From Candidatus Latescibacterota bacterium (GTDB lineage: Bacteria > Latescibacterota > UBA2968 > UBA8231): DNA of 64,000 nucleotides. Shown here piece by piece: positions 34,542 through 42,322 of the stretch (position 1 is its first letter; each line of letters begins with the position of its first letter). Position numbers and translations under genes: made by a program. The stretch covers positions 296,467 to 360,466 of the forward strand of contig JAJEIO010000032.1 of NCBI GenBank assembly GCA_022827835.1, in the 5' to 3' direction. The notes beneath the pieces are model-generated. The model was not told the origin of the DNA, made no database searches, and saw only the letters and a list, made by a program, of their open reading frames with translations.

Positions 34542-35619
34542 TTTGATACTCACCTTCGCATTCGCTCTGCTGTTTTTTGCCGCCCCTAACGCAGCCCGCG
34601 CCCACAAGCTCAACACCAGTTACACGACTTTGATCGCCGAGGACGACGCGCTCAAAGTGCGTGTGCGCCTGGACGACTTCGACCTCCTGAAGATCGGCAT
34701 CGATGAAAACGGGGACAGCCTGCTGTACTACGAAGAGATCGAAGCCGGCCTCGACGACGTATTCGCCTTTGTCGAAGAGCAGATGCGCCTGCGGGCCAAC
34801 GGCGAGCCGCTCACCCTCGTGCGCGACAGGGGAGACATCACCCCAGACAACAAGGGCAATATGTTCGCCAACGTGTACTTCAGCGCCGAGGTGGAGGAAC
34901 CCGTCAACGAGCTGGAAGTCTGGGTCGGTTGGCCGGAGCGCTTTGGGGACGCGCACAAAAACTTGGCCAAAATCATGTTGCCCGGTCAGCCGCTCGTCCA
35001 AGCCGTGTTTTCGGCGGAATCGCCGCAGCAGACCTTCGCCGGAGAGAAGTCGCTGTGGGACCATCTATACGAATTCACGGTCCTCGGGGTGGAGCACATT
35101 TTCCTCGGCTACGACCACGTCATGTTTCTGCTGGCGCTGATCGTGGTGGGCGGTCGGCTGCTCACTTTGGTCAAGGTAGTAACGGCCTTCACCGTTGCCC
35201 ACAGCATCACCCTCTGCTTGGCAGCCCTTGAAATCGTCCGTTTGCCGAGCCAGTGGATCGAGGCTGGCATTGCCTTGAGCATCGTGTACGTCGCGGTGGA
35301 GAACTTTTGGCTCAAGCGCCTAGATTACCGCTGGATTATCACCTTTGCCTTTGGGCTGGTGCACGGGTTTGGCTTCGCCAATGTGCTGCGCGAATTGGGG
35401 TTGCCGACCAAGGGGCTGGTCGCCTCGCTGTTTGCGTTCAACGCCGGCGTGGAAATCGGTCAGGTAGCCATTGTCGCGCTCGTCTTTCCCTTGATCGCTT
35501 GGCTCAGCCGGCAGTCCTATCAGCGGACGGTCGTCTTGGTGGTGTCGGCGTTCATTGGACTTTTTGGGCTGGGTTGGTTTGTCGAGCGGGTTTTGGGGCT
35601 GGAATACATGCCATTTTAG
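34525..35619 (+). CDS. HupE/UreJ-family membrane protein with exported N-terminal domain
   Basis: 364 residues. Signal peptide 1-27 (ending NAARAHKLNT), a soluble domain to about residue 175, then six or so membrane segments. The C-terminal half has the HupE/UreJ_2 signatures GVEHIFLGYDHVMFLLAL, TAFTVAHSITLCLA and FGLVHGFGFA, whose His and Asp residues are thought to bind metal (nickel/cobalt). The soluble part holds an EF-hand-like loop, DENGDSLLYYEE, with Asp, Asn, Asp and Glu at positions 1, 3, 5 and 12. No hydrogenase or urease genes are near; it is coupled to the cytochrome c. Its 3' end recurs at three places downstream. Confidence 0.88.
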   Translation: MKTRLSLILTFAFALLFFAAPNAARAHKLNTSYTTLIAEDDALKVRVRLDDFDLLKIGIDENGDSLLYYEEIEAGLDDVFAFVEEQMRLRANGEPLTLVRDRGDITPDNKGNMFANVYFSAEVEEPVNELEVWVGWPERFGDAHKNLAKIMLPGQPLVQAVFSAESPQQTFAGEKSLWDHLYEFTVLGVEHIFLGYDHVMFLLALIVVGGRLLTLVKVVTAFTVAHSITLCLAALEIVRLPSQWIEAGIALSIVYVAVENFWLKRLDYRWIITFAFGLVHGFGFANVLRELGLPTKGLVASLFAFNAGVEIGQVAIVALVFPLIAWLSRQSYQRTVVLVVSAFIGLFGLGWFVERVLGLEYMPF

Positions 35620-35680
35620 CTGTGGCCGATCCTGAACGCGATATTCCAAGTACATGGAACGCTTTGACAAAATTTTCACA

Positions 35681-35705
35681 ATATGTACGTTAAGGCTGTA
35701 CATAT
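35681..35705. promoter_or_regulatory. YefM-type operator (TGTACA-core inverted repeat) with upstream promoter
   Basis: ATATGTAC (35681-35688) and GTACATAT (35698-35705) form a perfect inverted repeat ending one base before the yefM start codon. YefM of E. coli binds palindromes with a TGTACA core, and another GTACAT lies at 35650-35655. TTGACA at 35664-35669 is a good -35, so the operator should overlap the -10 region and allow autorepression. Confidence 0.6.
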
Positions 35706-35706
35706 C

Positions 35707-36009
35707 ATGAAAAATCAAGTGACCACTGTTACAACTTATACCCAAGCCCGAGCCGAACTCGCAGCGCTATGCGACGAAGTCGCCTCCACGCGCGAGCCGG
35801 TGATTATACGGCGGCGCAATGCCGAAGATGTCGCGTTGGTTTCAGCCGACGAATTAGCTAGCCTCCTCGAGACCGCTCATCTCCTCAGATCGCCCAAAAA
35901 CGCCCAACGCCTTCTCGCGGCTATTAACCGCGCACAGAGCCGGGTGCTGTCGCCTTCTTCCGTAGAAGAGCTCCGCAGAGAACTCGGTCTTGGCGAAAAA
36001 GAAGAGTAA
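35707..36009 (+). CDS. yefM: Type II antitoxin, Phd/YefM family
   Basis: 100 residues from the ATG at 35707; an in-frame ATG at 35683 lies inside the operator palindrome and is less likely. The N-terminal fold matches YefM (TTYTQARAELAALCDEVAST, then EPVIIRRRNAEDVALVSADE). It should bind its own operator and neutralise the overlapping YoeB toxin. It overlaps yoeB by 20 bases, the usual coupled arrangement. Confidence 0.88.
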   Translation: MKNQVTTVTTYTQARAELAALCDEVASTREPVIIRRRNAEDVALVSADELASLLETAHLLRSPKNAQRLLAAINRAQSRVLSPSSVEELRRELGLGEKEE

Positions 36010-36292
36010 AAGAAAGGGCGCTCCCGCCACTCGCGAGTGGGTAGGGGTATTCCATCCTGAGTTCGTTGAAGATCTGCGTTATTGGGTGCATACTAATCGC
36101 AAAATAACTCTGCGCGCCTTTGATCTGATACAGGCCGTGCTCCGCGACCCATTCTCAGGTATCGGCAAACCCGAACCCCTCAAATACTTACCGTCGGGAA
36201 CTTGGTCGCGGCGTCTTACGGAGCAACATCGCCTAGTGTATATGGTAAGCGAAGGACGTATAGATTTCCTACAGGCACGCTACCATTACTGA
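35990..36292 (+). CDS. yoeB: Type II toxin YoeB (ribosome-dependent mRNA endonuclease)
   Basis: 100 residues from TTG at 35990, within the antitoxin 3' end; a shorter form is possible but no other start codon precedes the conserved part. Family hallmarks: DPFSGIGKPEPLKYL, WSRRLTEQHRLVYMV and the C-terminal RYHY. The catalytic Glu, Arg and His residues of YoeB (in LTEQHR and RYHY) are in place, so the toxin looks intact. It cleaves mRNA in the ribosomal A site when freed from YefM. Confidence 0.88.
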   Translation: MAKKKSKRKGAPATREWVGVFHPEFVEDLRYWVHTNRKITLRAFDLIQAVLRDPFSGIGKPEPLKYLPSGTWSRRLTEQHRLVYMVSEGRIDFLQARYHY

Positions 36293-36413
36293 TTCCGGCT
36301 CAGTCAGCTTTTTCTCTCTCGGCAGACCTCGTACGGTCTGGCGCAAGTGCGCCGAGGCGAAGATCAGATTAAGGTCATCTTTTGACCAATTCTCAATTTC
36401 GGAGGACACCATT

Positions 36414-36914
36414 ATGAAAACAAAACAGGATTTAGCCGAATCTTGTCGTAATCAGGGGGATTTGAAAACTCTCCTTGGGCAATATCATGCAGCGATTAAC
36501 GATTATGACAAAGCTATCCAGATACAGCCGGATTATGCCGAGGCTTACTACAATAGGGGACTCGCAAAGGCTAGCCTTAGTCAACATCAAGCTGCCCTCA
36601 TCGACTTCAATGAGGCCATTCGGCTAAACCCAAATGATGCCGAATCCTATAACAATCGGGGTCTCACAAAAGCCACCCTTGGACAATATGACACTGCCAT
36701 TGACGACTATGATAAGGCCATCCAGTTAAATCCTCGCGTTGATGCTTACTACAATCGGGGGCTTGCTAAGGGCAAGTTGGGGCAACTTGATGCCGCCATT
36801 GACGACTTCAATAAGGCTATTAGGCTAAATCCGAATGATGTTGATGCTCGTCATGCACTGAGGCTCGCGCAGGAATCACGTAGCCAACATGAAGAACCTA
36901 GTAACGGTAGCTAA
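36414..36914 (+). CDS. Tetratricopeptide-repeat protein
   Basis: 166 residues with four consecutive 34-residue TPR units (pattern AYYNRGLAKASLSQHQAALI, DFNEAIRLNPND). No signal peptide, so cytosolic. GGAGGA precedes the ATG. TPR proteins mediate protein interactions; nothing indicates the partner. It ends just before the first displaced hupE fragment and belongs to the same inserted module as yefM-yoeB. The units are similar enough to suggest internal duplication. Confidence 0.85.
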   Translation: MKTKQDLAESCRNQGDLKTLLGQYHAAINDYDKAIQIQPDYAEAYYNRGLAKASLSQHQAALIDFNEAIRLNPNDAESYNNRGLTKATLGQYDTAIDDYDKAIQLNPRVDAYYNRGLAKGKLGQLDAAIDDFNKAIRLNPNDVDARHALRLAQESRSQHEEPSNGS

Positions 36915-36920
36915 CAGCCC

Positions 36921-37021
36921 TATTAGTGTGCGGTCGTCTTGGTAGTTCGGCCGTTATTGGGCTTTTGGGGCTGGGCTGGTTTGTCGAGCGGGTCTTTGAG
37001 TTGGGATACATGCCGCTATGA
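36921..37021 (+). pseudogene. Displaced 3' fragment of a hupE gene (copy 2)
   Basis: About 100 bp align with the last 102 bp of hupE (35518-35619) at roughly 78% identity with one single-base gap. The last 21 codons still read GLLGLGWFVERVFELGYMPL plus stop, against GLFGLGWFVERVLGLEYMPF in hupE. The divergence shows that the fragment came from a different hupE allele or is old. Confidence 0.8.
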
Positions 37022-37086
37022 GCGTGGATACGGTTGGCCACGCATTCAACACATCTGTTCGCCCGAAGAACTCGGAGGAGTCTCAG

Positions 37087-37272
37087 ATGATTAAAGATCC
37101 TATTGTTGAGGAAATTCGCCAGCATCGTAAAGCCCATTCTACTGAGCATGGGAATGAACTTGGACGCATTGCTCAATCGCTCCGCAAGCGCGAACGAGAA
37201 TCTGATCGTCCGCTGCTAAATCCGGGGCCAAAGAAGCGATTTCGCCCAACCGAGGGTAGAGACTCAGTTTGA
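37087..37272 (+). CDS. Small charged protein, IVEEIR-type (possible antitoxin-like)
   Basis: 61 residues from the ATG at 37087, which has GGAGGA at good spacing; an upstream ATG at 37018 overlaps the hupE fragment stop and is less likely. The N-terminus DPIVEEIRQHRKAHSTEHG resembles small proteins often found in toxin-antitoxin neighbourhoods, which begin with a DPIVEEVR-like segment; that is from memory. No catalytic or DNA-binding motif can be assigned. It precedes the GmrSD-type gene by 59 bp. Confidence 0.55.
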   Translation: MIKDPIVEEIRQHRKAHSTEHGNELGRIAQSLRKRERESDRPLLNPGPKKRFRPTEGRDSV

Positions 37273-37331
37273 AATCTCACTCTAAAGCACCCATCACTCG
37301 GCTATCCCACGATAACTAGAATTGACGCCTT

Positions 37332-39233
37332 ATGAACAACACCAAATCGCTTGAAGAACTTTTCAATAACCGGATTTTTCGAGTTCCCGACTACCAACGC
37401 GGTTATGCGTGGGAATGGCAGCAGGTCGAAGAATTTCTGGCCGATCTGGAACTGCTTAGCCCGAATCGTCGCCACTACACTGGCACCATCGTCCTCCATC
37501 AGCCGGAGGATACTATAGGGAAGTCCGATTCTGATAACGAGGGGACGAATTACGCTAAGTGGCATATCGTGGACGGACAACAGCGGTTCACGACCATTGT
37601 TTTGTTGCTGAACGAGATAAGCAGAGCGTTGAGCAAATACGAGAGCAGCCATGATCTCGCCCAAGGAATCAAGAAGAAATACGTTGAGGCTACGGACCTT
37701 GACGGCTTACCGCTCCATAAATTGTCGCTTAACGAAGACACGGACGATTTCTTTAAGAAGAGTATCCTACCGGAGTCCCCGAGTATCGCGGGGCCACAAG
37801 TAGAGTCAGCCCAACGGCTCTTGAACGCGAAAGAGCAGATTGCCGAGCATCTGTGTGAGAAGGAAGGAAGTGAGCAGTCGCTGCGGGGGTTGTATCGCAA
37901 GGTGACAACACGGCTCCATTTCAACCTGTATGAAGTGGAAAAGGAGGCCGAGGTTGGGGTGATTTTTGAAGTGATGAACAGCCGGGGTAAACCATTGACT
38001 GAATTGGAGAAGGTCAAGAACTACCTGCTCTATGCGGCCTCGTCTTTTGAAGACGTAACGCCAGATAATAGGGACAAATTCGCAAGCTCTGTGAACCAAG
38101 CGTGGGCGTGTATCTTGAAGCAATTGATGGCCGCTGATTTAGGTTCACCTGAAGAAGAAAATCGGATGCTACGTGCACATTGGCTCATGCAATACGATCC
38201 GCAACCTAAGAACTGGAAGGGACACGGGAGCATCAGAAGTGAGTTTGACCTGCGAGAATATCAAGGGAACCACACCGAATTGCTGAGAGAATTACATGGA
38301 TACGTAAACGGACTTCGCGACGCCTGCATCTGTTTCTGCGATGCGCTTAGCCCAGCCAGAAGTAATGCTTTCGATAGCTTCAACGGCGACATCCGTTCTG
38401 ACATCATCCGCTGGAACGAGAAACTCGTCAGGATAGGAGTAACTGCAACCTTTCTGCCTCTGCTGATGGCAGCACGGACGCGATGGCCAGCCGAGCCAGA
38501 GAAATATCTTGAAATCGTGAAACTCTGTGAGTTGTTCGCTTTCCGCATCTATCAAGCGGGAGATTTTCGCTCCAATTACGGTCAAGCTGCCTTGTTCAGA
38601 ATTGCACATGAGGTGGTGGTGTACGGTATGGAATCCGATGATACAGTGCGGCAGGTCAAAAAGGAGATGAATTCTCGGGCAAACAGTCGGTTCGACGCCT
38701 TTACGAACATAGAAGAGCCTGAACCTTGGTACTGGTGGCCAGGACTCAGATACTTTTTGTATGAATATGAGCAGCACCTTGCGTCAGCCAGAGGCGTATT
38801 GCCAAAGGTGAGTTGGGAGGAAATAGGAAGCGAAGAGTCTATCGAACACGTGCTCCCTCAAACCATCACGAACCAGCCCTATTGGCAGCAGTACTTCGAT
38901 GCAGATACGCACAAGAAATATGTGCATGACATCGGCAACTTGGTGCTGACTAGGGACAACTCTTCGCTCAGCAACAAGCCGTTCCCCGACAAGAAGGGAA
39001 CATTTGACGCCGAGTGGCCATGCTACGCGGCATCCTCTCTGTTCCAAGAGCGCGAGCTAGCACGCCAAGATGATTGGACACCGCAGGCCATAGACGAGCG
39101 CCGTGCCAGACTGCTCGACTGGGCAAAAAGACGATGGTACGTTGACTTTAGCGACATATACCCAGAACCAGACGGTATTGAAGACGAGCCGGACGACTCC
39201 GCCTACGATGACGACAACGGGGAAGAGGAATAG
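37332..39233 (+). CDS. GmrSD-type restriction nuclease (DUF262-DUF1524 in one chain)
   Basis: 633 residues. The N-terminal DUF262 (ParB/Srx-like NTPase) domain has FRVPDYQRGYAWEWQQVEEF and the signature HIVDGQQRFTTI. A long helical middle follows, then the C-terminal DUF1524 HNH-like nuclease with SIEHVLPQT, HDIGNLVLTRDNSSLSN and KPFPDKK; His, Asn and Asn/His positions look intact. GmrS and GmrD form a type IV system that cleaves glucosylated hydroxymethylcytosine DNA of T-even phages; single-chain fusions are known. The protein ends in a very acidic tail. No Shine-Dalgarno was evident. Lower GC than flanks supports transfer. Confidence 0.87.
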   Translation: MNNTKSLEELFNNRIFRVPDYQRGYAWEWQQVEEFLADLELLSPNRRHYTGTIVLHQPEDTIGKSDSDNEGTNYAKWHIVDGQQRFTTIVLLLNEISRALSKYESSHDLAQGIKKKYVEATDLDGLPLHKLSLNEDTDDFFKKSILPESPSIAGPQVESAQRLLNAKEQIAEHLCEKEGSEQSLRGLYRKVTTRLHFNLYEVEKEAEVGVIFEVMNSRGKPLTELEKVKNYLLYAASSFEDVTPDNRDKFASSVNQAWACILKQLMAADLGSPEEENRMLRAHWLMQYDPQPKNWKGHGSIRSEFDLREYQGNHTELLRELHGYVNGLRDACICFCDALSPARSNAFDSFNGDIRSDIIRWNEKLVRIGVTATFLPLLMAARTRWPAEPEKYLEIVKLCELFAFRIYQAGDFRSNYGQAALFRIAHEVVVYGMESDDTVRQVKKEMNSRANSRFDAFTNIEEPEPWYWWPGLRYFLYEYEQHLASARGVLPKVSWEEIGSEESIEHVLPQTITNQPYWQQYFDADTHKKYVHDIGNLVLTRDNSSLSNKPFPDKKGTFDAEWPCYAASSLFQERELARQDDWTPQAIDERRARLLDWAKRRWYVDFSDIYPEPDGIEDEPDDSAYDDDNGEEE

Positions 39234-39255
39234 CCCTCCGCGAACCCGGCAAACA

Positions 39256-39279
39256 GAACTGGACTACATACCGCTGTAA
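39256..39279 (+). repeat. Short hupE-tail fragment (copy 3, degenerate)
   Basis: Eight codons here read E-L-D-Y-I-P-L-stop, against E-L-G-Y-M-P-L-stop at 37.0 kb and E-L-E-Y-M-P-L-stop at 39.6 kb. It lies 22 bp after the nuclease stop codon, at the border to the next cassette. The match is short, so chance cannot be excluded on its own; the position makes it credible. Confidence 0.45.
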
Positions 39280-39359
39280 GCGCCGCGGGCGGCGTTTATG
39301 CGGTACGGGCCTTAGTAAGAGTGATCCCCCTGTTTTACATACACCCATATCGAGGCAAT

Positions 39360-39653
39360 ATGAGCAAAACGTGGCAAGTGCAAGAGGCAAAGGCGCGATT
39401 TGGCGAACTTCTCGAGGCGAGTCTAAAAGAAGGGCCGCAGATCGTGACCAAGCGCGGCGTGGAGGCGGCTGTGCTCGTCCCCATAGCTCAATGGCGGAGG
39501 TTGGAAAAGAGGACCGAGCCAACCTTGAAGGACTTGATGCTGGAGTCTGGGGCCAAGACGGAATCCCTTACCCCCCGCGCCAGCACCAGCGCCATCGGGC
39601 GACGCGGGTCTTTGAGTTGGAATACATGCCGCTATGAGGCTTGTATCGAGTAG
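39360..39653 (+). CDS. Orphan Phd/YefM-type antitoxin, probably frameshifted near its 3' end
   Basis: 97 residues as read, from the ATG at 39360 with GAGG upstream (an ATG at 39321 is weaker). MSKTWQVQEAKARFGELLEA and IVTKRGVEAAVLVP are typical of the Phd family that pairs with PIN-domain VapC toxins. After LTP, at a run of six C (39571-39576), the frame changes character; one extra C would instead give PPRQHQRHRATRVFELEYMPL and stop at 39637, merging with the hupE tail. So the gene is either frameshifted or carries a sequencing error. No toxin gene follows. Confidence 0.72.
   Translation: MSKTWQVQEAKARFGELLEASLKEGPQIVTKRGVEAAVLVPIAQWRRLEKRTEPTLKDLMLESGAKTESLTPRASTSAIGRRGSLSWNTCRYEACIE
39604..39638 (+). 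repeat. hupE-tail fragment (copy 4), near-identical to copy 2
   Basis: These 35 bases differ at one position (39621, A for G) from 36988-37022. Read in frame they encode RVFELEYMPL and stop, the end of HupE. The fragment closes the antitoxin module and precedes the HEPN gene. Copies 2 and 4 resemble each other more than either resembles the resident hupE end. Confidence 0.8.
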
Positions 39654-39725
39654 TGGCAGTGGGAGTTGTGAACGAAACCTACAACCTTACGCCTCCCTGC
39701 AAATACGATTTCTGGAACTTTGCTT

Positions 39726-41156
39726 ATGCAACGCTTGAGGGACCTACTATATTCAATCGTGGATCAGACTGCTTTCGACGTCGGTCGTACAGAGATGGTG
39801 GGCGGGAGCGTTCAGACATCTTTCGAGTCGAGACCTGATGAGGTCATTTCACCAGAGAAGCTGCGCGAGATTCTTGAACATAACAGGTGGGATGACCAAG
39901 AAATCGACAGGGTAAGAAGTGCTCAATTGATTCTTCCCGATGAATCAATTTCACAACTGGAAAGTCATCTCCGACTTCTTCTCAAGGACTATATAGATAC
40001 GGAAACAGATCGTATTGGATACGCGTTGCCTAGGATTGGTGGGTATGGACATGAGAGAGCCTCAATTGATGCCAATAGGCTGCATAGTGTTGAGTGTGTG
40101 TCATCGCTGAACGATTTCACCAAAGGACTGGTCAAAGCAGCAGTAATTCTAGGGGTTGAGAGGGTAACATGCTTGCTCTCGGGATGGTTAGAAGGGCAGC
40201 CAATTGAGTACCGCACCTCAGCTATACTCAACGGTGTGACTATGAGTGAGCCACTCACACCGATAGACGGGGTCCACATCGAGCCGCTTCCCTTGTCGAG
40301 TGACAAACTCCCCGCTCACTTACCTAAACGTGGTGAGATGTCGGCAGAGGCTTACTTGGGTCGCACTGTGCTATCCATTGACTGTACCGCTTCGCCTGCA
40401 CTGTTCCGTCCACAGACTGATGAGTCGGGTAAAAATGTGCAAGCCGCTGCTATACCAAATGTTGATATCGACACCGTATGTCAAGTACTCTCATTGGAGT
40501 GCGATAGTCAGGTGGAGGCGGGATTCTATTGGCATGACTACCAAGAACTCGCAGCCTTCTTCCTTATCTATAACAACTCCAGTTGGTCCCTCGGGACTGA
40601 GCACTTCAGACACCGGTTACCGGGCTGGTCGTTGAACACGGATTTCACTACAGGTGTGACTACGTTAAGTATAGAAAACCAATCAATACCGGATCTGGCG
40701 GAAACACAGCTTCGCAGCACACTCAGAGCGCTTGGAAAGCTAGACTCCAAGACTCGCATGGCCGTCTCACGATGGATGAAGTCAAAAGATTCAAGTGAGA
40801 ATCTTGCGGACAGATTCATTGATTTACGCATCGCTCTGGAATCGTTGTACCTGAAGAATTACCCCAACAAATACAGGCAGGAGATGGGATTCAGACTCGC
40901 CCTTTTTGGGGCTTGGTACCTAGGCACCGATTTTGGGGACAGGAAACGTATCCTTGAGAGGCTACGTAAAGCCTACGGCGCAGCGTCAGGAGCAGTGCAT
41001 GGTGGCGACCTCGATTTCACCGCCGAAAATCAAAAACTACTTTCAGACGGCCAAGACCTGTGCCGTCGAGGAATTCTAAAGTTGCTCAAGGAGGGGCCTC
41101 CACCCGACTGGGGTGACCTGATCTTGGGTGCTGAGGACGGTGCCGACTCAGCCTAG
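39726..41156 (+). CDS. ApeA-like HEPN-domain protein
   Basis: 476 residues from the ATG at 39726 (a TTG at 39720 would add two residues). The N-terminal two thirds have no motif I recognise. The C-terminal part, from about 370, resembles ApeA-like HEPN domains: DRFIDLRIALESLYL, EMGFRLALFGAWYLG, RKRILERLRKAYGAASGAVHGG. HEPN RNases use an Arg-x4-6-His motif; here the position before the S-G-A-V-H is Ala, with Arg residues only further upstream, so catalysis is uncertain. ApeA proteins act in phage defence. It is the last gene of the island and less GC-rich than the flanks. Confidence 0.65.
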   Translation: MQRLRDLLYSIVDQTAFDVGRTEMVGGSVQTSFESRPDEVISPEKLREILEHNRWDDQEIDRVRSAQLILPDESISQLESHLRLLLKDYIDTETDRIGYALPRIGGYGHERASIDANRLHSVECVSSLNDFTKGLVKAAVILGVERVTCLLSGWLEGQPIEYRTSAILNGVTMSEPLTPIDGVHIEPLPLSSDKLPAHLPKRGEMSAEAYLGRTVLSIDCTASPALFRPQTDESGKNVQAAAIPNVDIDTVCQVLSLECDSQVEAGFYWHDYQELAAFFLIYNNSSWSLGTEHFRHRLPGWSLNTDFTTGVTTLSIENQSIPDLAETQLRSTLRALGKLDSKTRMAVSRWMKSKDSSENLADRFIDLRIALESLYLKNYPNKYRQEMGFRLALFGAWYLGTDFGDRKRILERLRKAYGAASGAVHGGDLDFTAENQKLLSDGQDLCRRGILKLLKEGPPPDWGDLILGAEDGADSA

Positions 41157-41187
41157 CAAGAAGCTGATTAGGGGATGGGAGCAATTT

Positions 41188-42318
41188 CTAAAAATCCGCG
41201 AAGGAGCCGTCCTCTGGGTGGCGGCGCATCGTCCGCTGCCGCCAAGGGCCGCGATGGGTAGCCGCCTCCAGACCGTCTAGGTCGATCTCCACGCCTAGCC
41301 CCGGCCCTTGGGGCAATTCCACAAATCCATCCTGCATTTGCAAAGGGTTGGTGAAAAACCCTTCGCCGCCACCGCCGCCGTATTCCATGATGAGGAAGTT
41401 GGGCGTGCCGGCCATCGCGTGTACGGAGGCGACGATGCCGAGGGGGTCGGCGGCGTTGTGAGGCGCGACGGTGATTTCGTGGACTTCGGCTAAGGCGGCG
41501 ATCTTCTTCATTTCGAGGATGCCGCCGCAGTGGCGGATATCGGGTTGGACGATAGCCGCGGCCTTGCGCTCGCACAATTCGCGGAAGCCCCAGCGGGTGG
41601 CGCAGCGCTCGCCGGTGGCGATGGGGATGGAGGTCGAGCGCGTCAATTCCAGTAGGGGGCCGATGTTGTCGGTGGAACGGGTCGGCTCCTCGACGAAGAG
41701 CGGCTTTAGGGGTTCGAGTTCGCGCAGGAGCACTTTGGCCAACGCCGGGCTGGTGGCGCGGTGGAAGTCGATGGCGATGTCGATGGTGGAGCCGACGGCT
41801 TCGCGCATGGCCGCAACGAGGGACACGCTTCGCTCGATTCCCGCCGGGGTCTCGATGGGGCGCACGGGATTGGGGAAGGGGGTGGTTTTGAGCGCTGTAA
41901 AGCCTTGTTCTACGCGCTGGCGGGCGGCTTGGGCGGCTTGCTCCGGGGTGGGCCCCCCGGCTGCTCCATAAACCCGAATTCTCTCGCGCACTGATCCGCC
42001 TAATAGCTTCCACACGGGTAAGTTAGCGGTTTTACCTAAAATATCCAGACAAGCCATTTCTATGCCGCTGAGGGCCGCCAACAGGATCGGCATCTGGCGG
42101 GAATAGCTGGAGCGGTAGAGGGTCTGCCAGTGGTCTTCGATTTGTAAGGGGTCGCGGCCGATCAGGTAATCTCCCATGTCGAGGATGGCCCGCTCCACCG
42201 TGCGGCCGTGTTCGTAATTCATGGGCGCACCCAAGCCGGTGAGGCCAGCGTCGGTTTCGACTTGGAGTAGGAGGCCGCGATTGTTGAGCGGGGTGACGTC
42301 GAAGCAGGTTATTTTCAC
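41188..42318 (-). CDS. Enolase-superfamily dehydratase, D-galactonate dehydratase-like (mandelate racemase family)
   Basis: 376 residues from GTG at 42318, chosen because AAGGAG lies upstream and VKITCFDVTPLNNRG is a normal N-terminus; the frame is open further but shows untypical sequence. Metal ligands and acid-base residues are in place: DIAIDFHRAT (Asp and His), FVEEPTR (Glu), ATGERCATRWGF (Glu), VQPDIRHCGGI and VAPHNA (His). The pattern matches galactonate dehydratase-type sugar-acid dehydratases that form 2-keto-3-deoxy acids. Last gene of a four-gene operon with an aldolase and a kinase that fit this product. Confidence 0.87.
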   Translation of the reverse strand: MKITCFDVTPLNNRGLLLQVETDAGLTGLGAPMNYEHGRTVERAILDMGDYLIGRDPLQIEDHWQTLYRSSYSRQMPILLAALSGIEMACLDILGKTANLPVWKLLGGSVRERIRVYGAAGGPTPEQAAQAARQRVEQGFTALKTTPFPNPVRPIETPAGIERSVSLVAAMREAVGSTIDIAIDFHRATSPALAKVLLRELEPLKPLFVEEPTRSTDNIGPLLELTRSTSIPIATGERCATRWGFRELCERKAAAIVQPDIRHCGGILEMKKIAALAEVHEITVAPHNAADPLGIVASVHAMAGTPNFLIMEYGGGGGEGFFTNPLQMQDGFVELPQGPGLGVEIDLDGLEAATHRGPWRQRTMRRHPEDGSFADF

Positions 42319-42322
42319 AGCC

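Larger units (their letters stand above)
35620..41187 (+). other. Accessory toxin/defence island inserted after hupE
   Basis: All genes here (YefM, YoeB, TPR protein, small charged protein, GmrSD-type nuclease, Phd antitoxin, ApeA-like HEPN protein) run on the plus strand. They are visibly less GC-rich than the flanks and have looser spacing. Fragments of the hupE 3' end separate the modules at 36.9-37.0, 39.26 and 39.6 kb. No integrase, transposase or tRNA was found, so the mechanism of insertion is unknown. The right border is taken as the end of the convergent sugar-acid operon. Confidence 0.65.

Noticed and set aside
35620..41187. Integrase, transposase or tRNA att site for the island
   Set aside because: None of the open frames has recombinase motifs and no tRNA-like fold was seen, so a classic integrative element is not supported.
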